This document shows positions 17,929-27,328 of a DNA stretch of 64,000 nucleotides, one piece after another. This stretch comes from Allosediminivita pacifica (lineage in GTDB: Bacteria > Pseudomonadota > Alphaproteobacteria > Rhodobacterales > Rhodobacteraceae). The DNA lies in NCBI RefSeq assembly GCF_003054175.1, contig NZ_QBKN01000002.1:186001-250000 (forward strand), in the 5' to 3' direction. The number at the start of each line of letters is the position of its first letter. Within the stretch, counting starts at the first letter, position 1. Position numbers and translations under genes: made by a program. The notes below the pieces were generated by a model. It was not told the DNA's origin. It did no database searches and saw only the letters and a list, made by a program, of their open reading frames with translations.

Positions 17929-18357
17929 ATGACGCAGGTCAAATCCGGCGATACCGTCCGCATTCACTACACCGGCACCCTGGCCGATGGCAGCACCTTC
18001 GATTCGAGCGCGGGCCGCGATCCGCTTGAATTCACGGTGGGCTCGGGCCAGATCATCCCCGGTCTCGACACCGCGATGCCCGGCATGGCCGTGGGCGAGA
18101 CCAAGCGGGTCGAGGTTCCGGCCGAGCAGGCCTACGGCGAGCCAAACGCCGACGCCCTGCAGGCCGTGCCGCGCAGCGAGATCCCCGAGGACATCCCGCT
18201 CGACATCGGCACGCAACTGCAGGTTCAGACGCCCTCCGGCCAGGTGATGCCGGTGACGGTCGCGGAAGTGACCGAGGAGCAGGTGACGCTCGACGCCAAC
18301 CACCCGCTGGCAGGCAAGGACCTGACCTTCGACATCGAGCTGGTCGAGATCGCCTGA
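17929..18357 (+). CDS. FKBP-type peptidyl-prolyl isomerase (SlyD-like)
   Basis: This 142-residue protein is a SlyD-like FKBP prolyl isomerase and chaperone. It shows VRIHYTGTLADGSTFDSS, PLEFTVGSGQIIPGLDTAMPGM (quoted in two parts of the FK506-binding core), AYGEPN, the inserted chaperone flap and the C-terminal NHPLAGKDLTFDIELVEI. It has no signal peptide and no His-rich metal-binding tail, so it is probably cytoplasmic. The ATG follows a CGGAG site. It is monocistronic and ends before the GC-rich leader of pcaD. Confidence 0.93.
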   Translation: MTQVKSGDTVRIHYTGTLADGSTFDSSAGRDPLEFTVGSGQIIPGLDTAMPGMAVGETKRVEVPAEQAYGEPNADALQAVPRSEIPEDIPLDIGTQLQVQTPSGQVMPVTVAEVTEEQVTLDANHPLAGKDLTFDIELVEIA

Positions 18358-18434
18358 TCGTGCAGGGGTGCGGCCTTCGCGGCCTCCCCCGGCGGACCCC
18401 CGGCGCCTGCTTGCGCCGGGCGCGGTCCTGAGAC

Positions 18435-18463
18435 ACCCTCCGTTGCCAAACGGAGGGTTTTTT
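18435..18463 (+). promoter_or_regulatory. Hairpin with U-run that contains the pcaD Shine-Dalgarno sequence
   Basis: A perfect 10-bp stem (18435-18444 with 18449-18458) closes a GCCA loop and is followed by T residues to 18463. This is a textbook intrinsic terminator. However, the 3' arm contains GGAGGG (18452-18457) exactly seven bases before the pcaD ATG at 18465. The same RNA element could therefore end transcription of the upstream FKBP gene and, in readthrough transcripts, mask the ribosome site. Confidence 0.75.
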
Positions 18464-18464
18464 C

Positions 18465-19253
18465 ATGCAGATGTGCGATATCGGCGGGCTGCGCCTGAAC
18501 TACCGGATCGACGGGCCGGAGGATGGCGCGCCGGTGGTCTTCGCCAATTCGCTGGGCACCGACCTGCGGCTTTGGGACGACGTGGTCGCGCGGATGCCGG
18601 ATGGCCTGCGCATGCTGCGCTACGACAAGCGCGGGCATGGCCTGTCGGACTGTCCGCCGCCGCCCTATTCCATGGGCACGCTCGTCACCGATGCCGAGAA
18701 GCTCATGGATGCCTTGGGCTTCCGCGAGGCGATCTTCGTGGGACTGTCGATCGGCGGGATGATCGCGCAGGGGCTGGCGGCCAAGCGCATGGATCTCGTG
18801 CGCGCCATGGTGCTGTCGAACACGGCGGCCAAGATCGGCACGCGCGACATGTGGGAAGACCGCGTGGCGCAGATCGAGGAAGGCGGGATCGCGGCCATAT
18901 CGGCGGGCACGATGGAGCGTTGGTTCGCGAAGCCCTTTTACCAGACGAGCGGCTTTCCGGCCTGGCAGCACATGCTGGAGAGGACACCGCAGCCCGGCTA
19001 CATCGGCTGTTGCCAGGCGATCGCGGGCAGCGATTTCATGACGCCGACCAGCGGGCTGCGCCTGCCGGTGCTGGGGATTGCCGGGTCCGAGGACGGATCG
19101 ACCCCCCCAGACCTGGTGCGCGAAACGGTGGACCTGGTGCCCGGGTCGCGGCTGGAGATCATCCGCGGCACGGGGCACCTGCCCTGCGTCGAGAAGCCCG
19201 ACGAGTACGCGGCGCTGCTGACCGAGTTCTTCCGGGCGCAGGGGGCGATCTGA
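18465..19253 (+). CDS. pcaD: 3-oxoadipate enol-lactonase
   Basis: PcaD hydrolyses beta-ketoadipate enol-lactone to beta-ketoadipate in the protocatechuate pathway. The 262-residue protein has family-typical FANSLGTDLRLWD and RYDKRGHGLSD, the nucleophile elbow GLSIGGMIAQ (Ser95) and the catalytic histidine in GTGHLPCVEKP. The start at 18465 has GGAGGG at seven bases, lying within a hairpin; a second ATG follows at 18471. The other pathway gene here, pcaB, is 7 kb away; pcaC, pcaG and pcaH are absent. Closely related alpha/beta hydrolases with other substrates are possible. Confidence 0.85.
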   Translation: MQMCDIGGLRLNYRIDGPEDGAPVVFANSLGTDLRLWDDVVARMPDGLRMLRYDKRGHGLSDCPPPPYSMGTLVTDAEKLMDALGFREAIFVGLSIGGMIAQGLAAKRMDLVRAMVLSNTAAKIGTRDMWEDRVAQIEEGGIAAISAGTMERWFAKPFYQTSGFPAWQHMLERTPQPGYIGCCQAIAGSDFMTPTSGLRLPVLGIAGSEDGSTPPDLVRETVDLVPGSRLEIIRGTGHLPCVEKPDEYAALLTEFFRAQGAI

Positions 19254-19356
19254 GCGCGTCTTGCTCTCCCCCTCCCCGGCCCTCCACCTAACAGGGGGGG
19301 AGGGGCGCGTGCGGCGGACCCGGGCGCGGGGAGCGTGGCTTTCGCGTCATGGCCTC

Positions 19357-19393
19357 CCCCTCACCCTGCCCTCTCCCCCGGGGGGAGAGGGTG
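19357..19393 (+). repeat. REP-like palindromic element, left copy
   Basis: CCCCTCACC, GCCCTCTCCCCC and GGGGGGAGAGGGTG form a hairpin-forming unit. A second copy lies in inverted orientation at 19451-19488, giving a BIME-like pair. A related, weaker block lies at 19263-19303. Confidence 0.7.
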
Positions 19394-19450
19394 GCGCGTT
19401 GCAACTGGCGCGAGGGACATTCGGATTGCACCGCCCTTGGCCAATATCGC

Positions 19451-19488
19451 CACCTCTCCCCGCCGGGGGAGAGGGCCGGGGTGAGGGG
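19451..19488 (-). repeat. REP-like palindromic element, right (inverted) copy
   Basis: Its reverse complement matches the copy at 19357-19393 with only a few differences. The tail GTGAGGGGGATCT is directly repeated at 19481-19493 and 19501-19513, and the second repeat runs into the metG stop codon. Confidence 0.7.
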
Positions 19489-19511
19489 GATCTTCCCGGC
19501 GTGAGGGGGAT

Positions 19512-21221
19512 CTAGCGCGTGCCGGCGAAGCGGGACTGCCAGTCCTCGCGTTCCTCGTCGGTGATCTTGCGGAAGATGTTTTCGGGCACCGAGAAGGCAT
19601 GTCCCGGGGCGAGCACCTCAAGCGCGGCGGCCACGTCGTCGGGCCAGCCGGCGTCCTCGGTCCGCATCGCCGTGCGCAGGGTGGCGCAGGCGTCGGGGAT
19701 GAAGGGGGCCGAGATCACCGCGTAGAGTCGGATCAGGTTCAGCGCGAGTCGGATCTGCATCGCGGCCTGTTCCGGGTCTTCCTTGAAGGTGGCCCAGGGC
19801 GCGGCCTCCTGCAGGTACTCGTTGCCCAGCACCCAGGCCGCCCGCAGCGCGGCGGCGGCCTTGCGGATCTCCATCGCCTCCATGTGGGTCTCGTATTCGC
19901 GGATCTTGGTCGTCAGGTCCGCGATCAGCCGGGTTTCCAGCGGGGTCTGCGCGCCGCCCTGCGGCACTTCCTCGCCGAACTTGGAGCGGCAGAACTTGGT
20001 CACGCGGCTGGCGAAGTTGCCCAGCACGTCGGCGAGATCCTTGTTCACGGAGGTCTGGAAGTTCTCCCAGGTGAATTCGGCATCGCCACTTTCGGGCGCG
20101 TGGCTCAGCAGCCACCAGCGCCAGTAGTCCGCCGGCAGGATCTCGAGCGCCTGGTCCATGAAGACGCCGCGCCCGCGCGAGGTCGAGAACTGGCCGCCGT
20201 CGTAGTTCAGGTAGTTGAACGACTTGATGTAGTCGACGAGCTTCCACGGCTCGCCCGAGCCGAGGATCGTCGCGGGGAACGACAGCGTGTGGAAGGGCAC
20301 GTTATCCTTGCCCATGAACTGGGTGTAGGTCACGTCGTCGGCGCCCTTGTCGGTGCGCCACCAGCGTTCCCAGTCCTCGCCCTTGCCGGCGTCGACCCAT
20401 TCCTGCGCGCAGGCGATGTATTCGATGGGCGCGTCGAACCAGACGTAGAAGACCTTGCCCTCCATGCCCGGCCAGTCCTCGTCGCCGCGCTTGACCGGGA
20501 TACCCCAGTCGAGATCGCGCGTGATGCCGCGGTCCTGCAGGCCGTCGCCGTCGTTGAGCCATTTCTTGGCGATCGAGGTGGTCAGAATCGGCCAGTCGGC
20601 TTTCGAGTCGATCCACTTCTCCAGCTCGTCCTTCATGGTGGACTGGCGCAGATAGAGGTGCTTGGTCTCGCGCATCTCCAGATCCGTCGCGCCCGAAATC
20701 ACGCTGCGCGGGTCGATCAGGTCCACCGGGTCGAGCTGCTTGGTGCAGTTGTCGCACTGGTCGCCGCGGGCGCTGTCGAACCCGCAGTTCGGGCAGGTGC
20801 CCTCGATGTAGCGGTCGGGCAGATAGCGCCCGTCAGTCGGCGAATACATCTGCGTTTCCGACACTTCGCGGATGAGGCCCTGCTCATAGAGCTGCTTGGC
20901 GAAGTGCTGGGTCAGGCGGTGGTTCTGCGGGCTGGACGACCGGCCGAAGTGATCGAAGCTGAGGCGGAAGCCCTCAGCAATCTCGGCCTGCACGCCGTGC
21001 ATTTCCTCGCAGTACTCGGCCACGGGCTTGCCTGCCTTGGCGGCCGCCAGTTCGGCGGGCGTGCCGTGTTCGTCGGTGGCGCAGAGGAACATGACCTCGT
21101 GCCCCCTGCCCCGCAGGTAGCGGGCGTAGAGGTCGGCGGGCAGCTGGCTGCCCACGAGGTTGCCGAGATGCTTGATCCCGTTGATGTAGGGGATCGCCGA
21201 GGTGATGAGATGCCGTGCCAT
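19512..21221 (-). CDS. metG: Methionyl-tRNA synthetase
   Basis: MetG charges tRNA-Met and initiator tRNA. The 569-residue class I synthetase shows the N-terminal [15 protein letters not shown] (HIGH-equivalent HLGN), the four-cysteine zinc knuckle [28 protein letters not shown], and the anticodon-binding helical domain. The KMSKS-equivalent loop reads [11 protein letters not shown], with Gln at the position usually held by the first Lys. There is no C-terminal tRNA-binding (Arc1p-like) domain. The ATG at 21221 follows AAGGCGG. The gene is convergent with pcaD across a REP-like cluster. Confidence 0.96.
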   Translation of the reverse strand: MARHLITSAIPYINGIKHLGNLVGSQLPADLYARYLRGRGHEVMFLCATDEHGTPAELAAAKAGKPVAEYCEEMHGVQAEIAEGFRLSFDHFGRSSSPQNHRLTQHFAKQLYEQGLIREVSETQMYSPTDGRYLPDRYIEGTCPNCGFDSARGDQCDNCTKQLDPVDLIDPRSVISGATDLEMRETKHLYLRQSTMKDELEKWIDSKADWPILTTSIAKKWLNDGDGLQDRGITRDLDWGIPVKRGDEDWPGMEGKVFYVWFDAPIEYIACAQEWVDAGKGEDWERWWRTDKGADDVTYTQFMGKDNVPFHTLSFPATILGSGEPWKLVDYIKSFNYLNYDGGQFSTSRGRGVFMDQALEILPADYWRWWLLSHAPESGDAEFTWENFQTSVNKDLADVLGNFASRVTKFCRSKFGEEVPQGGAQTPLETRLIADLTTKIREYETHMEAMEIRKAAAALRAAWVLGNEYLQEAAPWATFKEDPEQAAMQIRLALNLIRLYAVISAPFIPDACATLRTAMRTEDAGWPDDVAAALEVLAPGHAFSVPENIFRKITDEEREDWQSRFAGTR

Positions 21222-21309
21222 GGGTCCGCCTTGTCCGAATTTGCGCCCCATGTAACGCCCGCGTGCCGCAAGGGCCAGAGGGGGCGGCACCCGCCGCCCC
21301 CGCCCGGGG

Positions 21310-22056
21310 TCATTGCGCCGTGTAGCCGCCGTCCACGAGGTGGTAGGAGCCGGTGATGAAGCTCGCCTTGTCCGACAGCAGGTAGGCCACGAGCGAGGCG
21401 ACCTCGTCGGGTTCCCCCATGCGCTTCATGGCGTGCATTTCGCCCAGCGCGTCCTGCGTGTCCTGGTCAAGCGCGGTTTCGACCAGTGGCGTCTTGATGA
21501 AACCCGGGCCGACGGCGTTGATCCGGATGTTGTCGGCGGCGTGTTCCAGCGCGGCGGACTTGGTCAGGCCGAGAATGCCGTGCTTGGCGGTCACGTAGGC
21601 CGAGGACCCCGCGATCCCGACGGAACCGAGGATCGAGGCCACGTTCACGATGGCTCCGCCGCCGGCCTTGCGCATGACGGGGATGGCGTGGCGCATGCCG
21701 TAGAAGACGCCGTTGAGGTTGATGTTGATGACCTGGTGCCAGCCGTCGAGGGGATACTCGCCCGTGGGCGCCTGCGGCCCGCCGATGCCCGCGTTGTTGA
21801 CCAAGAGGTGCAGCCCGCCGGTCTGTTCGACCGCGAAGTTCACCATGGCCTCCACGTCCTCGGGCTTCGAGATGTCTCCTCCGACCGAGAGCGCGCCGTG
21901 GCCGATTTCCTGCGCCTTGGCGGCGGCAGGCTCCTCGCGCAGGTCCTGCACGACGACCGTCGCGCCGCTTTCGGCAAGCTCCTTCACGATCGCCGCGCCG
22001 ATGCCCGAGGCGCCGCCGGTGACCAGTGCCGTCTTGCCGTCGAACCGAATGTCCAT
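21310..22056 (-). CDS. Short-chain dehydrogenase/reductase
   Basis: This 248-residue classical SDR has [10 protein letters not shown] (cofactor loop), [20 protein letters not shown], the catalytic set in [16 protein letters not shown] and the C-terminal [17 protein letters not shown]. An aspartate after the second strand (VVQDLRE) suggests NAD rather than NADP preference. The ATG has AAGGAG upstream. It is divergent from the MFS gene at 22285, sharing a 228-bp region that is AT-rich near the SDR start. The substrate is unknown. Confidence 0.92.
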   Translation of the reverse strand: MDIRFDGKTALVTGGASGIGAAIVKELAESGATVVVQDLREEPAAAKAQEIGHGALSVGGDISKPEDVEAMVNFAVEQTGGLHLLVNNAGIGGPQAPTGEYPLDGWHQVININLNGVFYGMRHAIPVMRKAGGGAIVNVASILGSVGIAGSSAYVTAKHGILGLTKSAALEHAADNIRINAVGPGFIKTPLVETALDQDTQDALGEMHAMKRMGEPDEVASLVAYLLSDKASFITGSYHLVDGGYTAQ

Positions 22057-22284
22057 GGCGAACTCTCCTTGCTGTTAATAATTGAACAATGTTGCGCCGC
22101 CGGCCGGCTTTCAACCGATGCCTTCGCATGGTGGACATGCGCCCGGCGCGCGATGGCGCTAATGCTGCATTGCGGCACCGGCCTGTCGGAAATCGGCGCG
22201 ACAGCGGGCGCGCGGACGCGGGATGCCGGTCAGGCGGACAAGGGGCGCGCGGGCGCCCGGCACGAGAAGTTGGAGAGACGCGGA

Positions 22285-23574
22285 ATGTTCAGCACGCTTT
22301 CGGCCATCTGGGCCCTGCTGGTCGGCATGGTGCTCATCATGATGGGCAACGGGATGCACTTCACCCTGATCGGCGTGCGCGGCGGGATCGAGGGCTTTTC
22401 CTCGGCCGAGCTTGCCGTGGTGACCTCGGGCTACTTCCTGGGGTTCCTGTCGGGCGCGCGGCTGGCGCCGGTGATGATCCGGCGGGTGGGCCACGTGCGG
22501 GTCTTCGCGGCGCTGGGGTCGTTCATGTCGGCGGGGCTGATCGCATTTCCGCTGGTGACCGAGCCCTGGGCCTGGACGCTGCTGCGCATCCTGCTGGGCT
22601 TCTGCATGTCGGGCGTCTACGTGACCGCGGAAAGCTGGCTGAACAACGCGGCCACCAACGAATCCCGTGGCAGCGTGCTGTCGGCCTACATGCTGGCGCA
22701 GACGCTGGGGATCATCGCCGCGCAGGGGGTGCTGACCTTCGGGGACGCGGCGGGGCCCGCGCTCTTCATCGGGGCCTCGATCCTCGTCTCGGTGAGCTTC
22801 GCGCCGATCCTGCTCTCGGCGACGCCAGTGCCGGCGGCGGAGCTCGCCAAGCCCATGTCGCTGGTGCGGCTCTTCCGGGAATCGCCGCTGGGCGCGGTGG
22901 GCATCGTGCTGCTGGGCGGGGTCTTTGCCGCGCAGTCGGGTATGGGCGCGGTCTTCGGCGCGCAGATCGGGCTGGACACCTCGCAGGTGGCGCTTTTCGT
23001 GGCCATGCTCTTCGCGGGCAGCCTCGTGCTGCAGTACCCCATCGGCTTCCTGTCGGACCGCATGGACCGCCGCAAGCTGATCCTCGGGGCGGCGGTCTGC
23101 GGCGTGGGCGCCTGCGTGCTGGGCTTCATGTCCCAGTCGCTGTGGGTCCTGATGGCGGCGGCCTTCATTTCGGGCGGCGTCGCGACGCCGCTCTATTCAC
23201 TGTTCATCGCGCATACCAACGACTTCCTCCAGGTCGAGGACATGCCGGCGGCCTCGGGCGGGCTGGTCTTCGGCTACGGGCTGGGCGCGATCTTCGGCCC
23301 GCTCGTGACAGGCTGGACCATGCAGTACGCGGGGCCAGAAGGCTTCTGGCTGGTGATGCTAGTGCTTTTCGGGCTGATCGCGGGCTATGCGGCCTGGCGG
23401 ATGACGCGGCGCGCCTCGGTCCCGGTGGACGAGACCGACGCCTACCTCAACGTGCTGCCCACCACCTCGCAGGTCGCGGTGGAGGCAGCCGGCGCCTGGG
23501 CCATCGACTATGCCGAGGGCCAGGCCGCCGAGGCCGAGGAGGAAGAGGCGCGCGCCCGCGGCGACGCGGCCTAG
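22285..23574 (+). CDS. MFS transporter, YcaD-like
   Basis: The 429-residue membrane protein is a 12-helix major facilitator. Diagnostic parts are the first-loop SGYFLGFLSGARLAP, the helix-5 region GVYVTAESWLNNAATNESRG and the central FLSDRMDRRKLIL. An acidic cytoplasmic tail rich in Glu and Ala follows the last helix. The start has GGAGAG upstream. It converges on, and shares its stop region (CTAG, 23571-23574) with, a related MFS gene on the other strand. The substrate is unknown. Confidence 0.88.
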   Translation: MFSTLSAIWALLVGMVLIMMGNGMHFTLIGVRGGIEGFSSAELAVVTSGYFLGFLSGARLAPVMIRRVGHVRVFAALGSFMSAGLIAFPLVTEPWAWTLLRILLGFCMSGVYVTAESWLNNAATNESRGSVLSAYMLAQTLGIIAAQGVLTFGDAAGPALFIGASILVSVSFAPILLSATPVPAAELAKPMSLVRLFRESPLGAVGIVLLGGVFAAQSGMGAVFGAQIGLDTSQVALFVAMLFAGSLVLQYPIGFLSDRMDRRKLILGAAVCGVGACVLGFMSQSLWVLMAAAFISGGVATPLYSLFIAHTNDFLQVEDMPAASGGLVFGYGLGAIFGPLVTGWTMQYAGPEGFWLVMLVLFGLIAGYAAWRMTRRASVPVDETDAYLNVLPTTSQVAVEAAGAWAIDYAEGQAAEAEEEEARARGDAA

Positions 23575-24797
23575 CGGCCCTCGGGGTCGCGGAAGCGCGC
23601 GAGCAGCCGGCCCACCTGGAACGAGGTGCGCGGCAGGTAGAGGTAGGGCGTGCGCGTTTCCGCCGGGCGGCGGCGCATCCGCAGCAGGCTGTAGAGGATG
23701 AGCCCCGCGTGCCCCGCCGCGATCAGCACGAATAGCGCCCCCGGCCCGAAGCGCGCGATCAGGAGCGAGGCGAGCCAGGGCGCGGTGATTGCGCCGACCG
23801 CGAACCAGAACATCAGCGCCGCCGAAAGCGAGACGCGCTGATCGCTGCGGGCGTAGTCATGCGCGTGGGCGGCACCGACCGAGAAGATCGGATAGGTGGT
23901 CAGGCCGAAGATCCCTGCCATGAGGAAGGTGCCCGTGGCGCCCAGCGTGCCGGCCATGACGGTCGCCAGGGAACTGACGATGGCCGCCGCCGAAAGGCCG
24001 ATCAGCACGTGGCGCCGGTCGAACCGGTCGGCGAGCCACCCCACCGGCAGTTGCGCCAGCGCCCCGCCCGCGACATAGGAGGCGAGGAACAGCGCCGTCT
24101 GCCCTGCCCCGAGCCCCTGCGCGCTGGCATAGACCGGCCCCACCATGCGGAATGCCGCGCCCGAGAGGGCCGCCACCAGCATTCCGACGACGGCGAGCGG
24201 CGAGATGGTCCAAGCGAGGCGAGGTTCCAGCCGCGGTGTCTCGGTCGTGACCGGAGGGCTGGCGCGGGTGAGCGTGAGCGGCAGAAGGGCCGCGCAGCAG
24301 AGCAGCGCCAGCGTGTTGTAGCTGAAGTAGGCGGCGGGCGGCAGGATGCCGATCATGAGCTGCGCGGTGAGCGATGCCCCGAGATCGGCGACCCGGTAGC
24401 CGCCCAGCACGCGCCCGCGCGTCTCGTTGGTGACCCCCGCCTGCACCCAGGCCTCGATCACCGTGTAGCACCCCGCGATGCAAAGGCCCGTGGCCATGCG
24501 GAACATGGCCCAAGCGTAGGGATCGGTCACCATCATGTGGGCGAGCAGCCCCATGGCACCGAGCGCGGTGAAGGCCGCGAAGGCGCGCGAATGCCCGACG
24601 CTGCCCATGAGGCGCGGCGCCCACCAGCAGCCGACGAAGAAGCCCACGTAATGCGCCGAGCCCAGCAGGCCGATCTGGCCCGTGGAGAAGCCGAGCTGCA
24701 GCCCCGAGAGCGCGTCGAGCGGCACCGAGGCCCCCGAGGAAAGTTGCAGGAAGACGACAGAGAGGATCAGGGCGGCGAAGGAGATCGGCATGTGCAT
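23571..24797 (-). CDS. MFS transporter, YcaD-like, paralogue of the neighbour
   Basis: This 408-residue major facilitator is related to the convergent gene: GCYTVIEAWVQAGVTNETRGRVLGGY aligns with the same helix-5 region there (shared T/IEAWL/V and TNE-RG), and WLADRFDRRHVLIG with its central loop. Twelve helices are likely. Its tail is short and basic rather than acidic. It overlaps the partner by the four bases CTAG, so both stop codons are TAG on opposite strands. The substrate is unknown. Confidence 0.86.
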   Translation of the reverse strand: MHMPISFAALILSVVFLQLSSGASVPLDALSGLQLGFSTGQIGLLGSAHYVGFFVGCWWAPRLMGSVGHSRAFAAFTALGAMGLLAHMMVTDPYAWAMFRMATGLCIAGCYTVIEAWVQAGVTNETRGRVLGGYRVADLGASLTAQLMIGILPPAAYFSYNTLALLCCAALLPLTLTRASPPVTTETPRLEPRLAWTISPLAVVGMLVAALSGAAFRMVGPVYASAQGLGAGQTALFLASYVAGGALAQLPVGWLADRFDRRHVLIGLSAAAIVSSLATVMAGTLGATGTFLMAGIFGLTTYPIFSVGAAHAHDYARSDQRVSLSAALMFWFAVGAITAPWLASLLIARFGPGALFVLIAAGHAGLILYSLLRMRRRPAETRTPYLYLPRTSFQVGRLLARFRDPEGR

Positions 24798-24898
24798 GTC
24801 GCTGCTTTGCCATGCCCGCCGGTGAAGGCGTGGCAGGATGCGACACGCGGGGTCGTTTTCCGCGCATCACCGGCAGTTGGCGATGCCGTCCGTGTCGC

Positions 24899-24957
24899 GG
24901 GGGGCTCTGCCCCCGGCCCTGCGGGCCTCCCCCGGGAGTATTTGGGCCAAGAAGAAG
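24899..24957 (+). repeat. GC-hairpin/AAGAAG dispersed repeat, copy C
   Basis: GGGGGGCTCTGCCCCC, CCCTGCGGG, CTCCCCCGGGAGTATTTGGG and CCAAGAAGAAG occur in order. The AAGAAG end is 3 bases from the truB stop codon on the opposite strand. Confidence 0.8.
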
Positions 24958-24959
24958 CC

Positions 24960-25868
24960 TCAGGCGGTGACGAAGACCCGGGACGGGTGCAGCTCGCCCG
25001 CGCGGAAGATGCCCACGGCGACGGCGCGCCCCTCGAAGCTGGCCCAGGCCTCGTCGCCGTACTGCACGTCGCCCGGGATCACCATGCCGGGGTTGCCGTT
25101 GCGCAGGCGCGCGGCGCCCTCTGGCGTCGTGCGCAGTTCGGGGAGGTCGGCGAGGCCGGTCTCCAGCGGCAGCAGGTAGGCGTCGAGCTCCGGCGTGCGG
25201 GCGAGTTTCTCGACGGTTTCGAGGTCGATGCCGTCCTTCGCCTCGAATGGCCCTGACCAGGTGCGGCGCAGCTCGCGCACGTGGCCCTTGCAGCCGAGCT
25301 TTTCGCCGAGATCGCGCGCGATGGCGCGCACGTAGCCGCCCTTGCCGCAGGTCATCTCGAGCGTGACGTGGTCGGGATCGGGCCGCGCGGTCATGACCAG
25401 TTCCTCGACCCAGAGCGGGCGGGCCTGAAGCTCGAAGTCGTCGCCGTCGCGGGCGCGCTTGTAGGCGCGTTCGCCGTCGATCTTGACCGCCGAGAAGGCC
25501 GGCGGGACCTGCATGATCTCGCCCACGAAGCCGTGCAGGGCTTCCTTGATCTCGTCATCCGAGGGGCGGAGGTCGGAAGAGGAGGTCACCTCGCCCTCGG
25601 CGTCGTCGGTGTTGGTGGACTGCCCCAGCCGCACGGTGAAGCTGTAGGCCTTGAGCGCCTCGGTAATGTAGGGGACGGTCTTGGTGGCCTCGCCCAGCGC
25701 CACGGCAAGCACGCCGGTGGCGTCAGGATCGAGGGTGCCGGCGTGGCCCGCCTTCCTGGCGTCGAGCGCCCAGCGCACCTTGTTCACCACGGCGGTCGAG
25801 GTGAGCCCGGCGGGCTTGTCCACGACCAGCCAGCCCGAAATGTCGCGTCCCTTGCGCCTGCGTGCCAT
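24960..25868 (-). CDS. truB: tRNA pseudouridine(55) synthase
   Basis: TruB makes pseudouridine 55 in the T-loop of most tRNAs. The 302-residue protein has the N-terminal [12 protein letters not shown], the catalytic aspartate in [12 protein letters not shown] (Asp47), [20 protein letters not shown] and [16 protein letters not shown]. The ATG at 25868 has GAGGGG upstream. In many bacteria truB is linked to rbfA or rpsO; neither is present here. A GC-hairpin repeat copy begins three bases after the stop. Confidence 0.96.
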   Translation of the reverse strand: MARRRKGRDISGWLVVDKPAGLTSTAVVNKVRWALDARKAGHAGTLDPDATGVLAVALGEATKTVPYITEALKAYSFTVRLGQSTNTDDAEGEVTSSSDLRPSDDEIKEALHGFVGEIMQVPPAFSAVKIDGERAYKRARDGDDFELQARPLWVEELVMTARPDPDHVTLEMTCGKGGYVRAIARDLGEKLGCKGHVRELRRTWSGPFEAKDGIDLETVEKLARTPELDAYLLPLETGLADLPELRTTPEGAARLRNGNPGMVIPGDVQYGDEAWASFEGRAVAVGIFRAGELHPSRVFVTA

Positions 25869-25999
25869 GCAACCCCTCGCGTCGATGTGAGGCCGGGCGC
25901 TTAGCAAGCGGGCCCTGCCCTGTCAAACGCCATCGCGGGCTTTCGCCCGGGCGCGGTGCGGCCTAAGACCGGGGGCGAGAGACGACGAGGAGACGCCCC

Positions 26000-27328
26000 A
26001 TGCCCGCCACGCCCTTCGACAGCGCCCACCTGAGCCGGCTGTTTCCCACCGGGGAACTGTCGCGGTTGTTCTCGGACACCGCCGAGGTGCGGGCCATGAT
26101 GATTGTCTGGGGGGCGCTTGCCAAGGCGCAGGGGGCGCGCGGCGTGATCCCCGAGACGGCGGCGGCGGCGATCCACCGGGCGAGCATGGAATTGCAGATC
26201 GATCCCGGCGGGCTGGGCGAAAGCGTGGGCCAGAACGCGGTGACGGTGCCGGGGCTGGTGGCGGCGTTCCGCACCGAGATGCAGGCGCCCGAGCACGCGC
26301 AGTACCTGCACTGGGGCGCGACCTCGCAGGACATCCAGGACACCGGGCTGATGCTGCGGCTGCGGCAGGTGCTGGCGGCGATGGATGGCGAGGTCGGCAC
26401 GGCGCTCGCGGGGCTGGCGCGGCTGGCGGAGACGCATGCCGAGACGCCCATGGCCGCGCGAACCTACGGGCAAGACGCGACACCCACGAGCTTTGGCGCG
26501 GCGGTGGCGGAGTGGGGCTGGGCGCTGCTGTCGGCGCGCCGGGCGCTGGCGCGGGTGAAGGAGGAGTGCCTGCTGGTGTCTCTTTCGGGCGCGGCGGGAA
26601 CCGGCGCGGCGCTGGGTCCGCAGGCGGCGGCGCTGCGGGCGGATCTTGCCGAGGTGCTTGGCCTGCGTGATCCGGGCCACAGTTGGCACAGCGACCGGAC
26701 GGCGGTCCTGCGCATCGCTGCGGCGGCGGTGGAGGCGGCCGTGGCCGCCGGGCGCATGGGCGAGGACCTGATCCTTATGGTGCAGTCGGGCGTGGGCGAG
26801 GTTCGACTTGGCGGATCGGGCGGATCCTCGACCATGCCGCAGAAGCAGAACCCGGTGGCGCCCTCGGCCATGGTGGCGCTGGCGCGGCACGCGGCGGGTC
26901 TGAACGGGACGCTGCAGGCGGCGGGCCTGCACCGGCAGCAGCGCGACGGCACGGCCTGGATGACCGAGTGGCTCACCCTGCCGCAACTTATGATGAGCGC
27001 GGGCGCGGCGCTGGGGCACGCGGCACGGCTGGCCGAGGGGCTGGAGCCGAACGCGGAGGCCATGCGCGCGCACCTTGATAACTCGGGCGGGCTGATCCTG
27101 TCGGAGGCGCTGTCGTTTGCTCTGGCCGCGCGGATGCCGCGCCCCGAGGCGCAGGCCGAGACCAAGCGGCTCGCCAAGGCCGCGCAGGCCGCGGGCGACA
27201 CGCTCGAGCAGGCCGCGCGGTCCGAGTATCCCGACCTGCCCGAAGGGCTGTTCGACCCGGCACGGCAGATGGGCGATGCGCCGGCCACCGCGCGGGCCTT
27301 TGCCGCCGCGGTGCGCGAGGGGCATTGA
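26000..27328 (+). CDS. pcaB: 3-carboxy-cis,cis-muconate cycloisomerase
   Basis: PcaB lactonises carboxymuconate in the protocatechuate branch of the beta-ketoadipate pathway. The 442-residue fumarase/aspartase-superfamily protein carries HWGATSQDIQDTGLMLRLRQ, RTYGQDATPTSFG and the signature GSSTMPQKQNPVAPS (Ser276/Ser277, Lys282). A GAGGAG site precedes the ATG. The gene is isolated from other pca genes except pcaD, 7 kb away. Its position upstream of a zinc alcohol dehydrogenase has no known pathway meaning. Adenylosuccinate lyase-like relatives are the main alternative, but the motif combination favours PcaB. Confidence 0.88.
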   Translation: MPATPFDSAHLSRLFPTGELSRLFSDTAEVRAMMIVWGALAKAQGARGVIPETAAAAIHRASMELQIDPGGLGESVGQNAVTVPGLVAAFRTEMQAPEHAQYLHWGATSQDIQDTGLMLRLRQVLAAMDGEVGTALAGLARLAETHAETPMAARTYGQDATPTSFGAAVAEWGWALLSARRALARVKEECLLVSLSGAAGTGAALGPQAAALRADLAEVLGLRDPGHSWHSDRTAVLRIAAAAVEAAVAAGRMGEDLILMVQSGVGEVRLGGSGGSSTMPQKQNPVAPSAMVALARHAAGLNGTLQAAGLHRQQRDGTAWMTEWLTLPQLMMSAGAALGHAARLAEGLEPNAEAMRAHLDNSGGLILSEALSFALAARMPRPEAQAETKRLAKAAQAAGDTLEQAARSEYPDLPEGLFDPARQMGDAPATARAFAAAVREGH

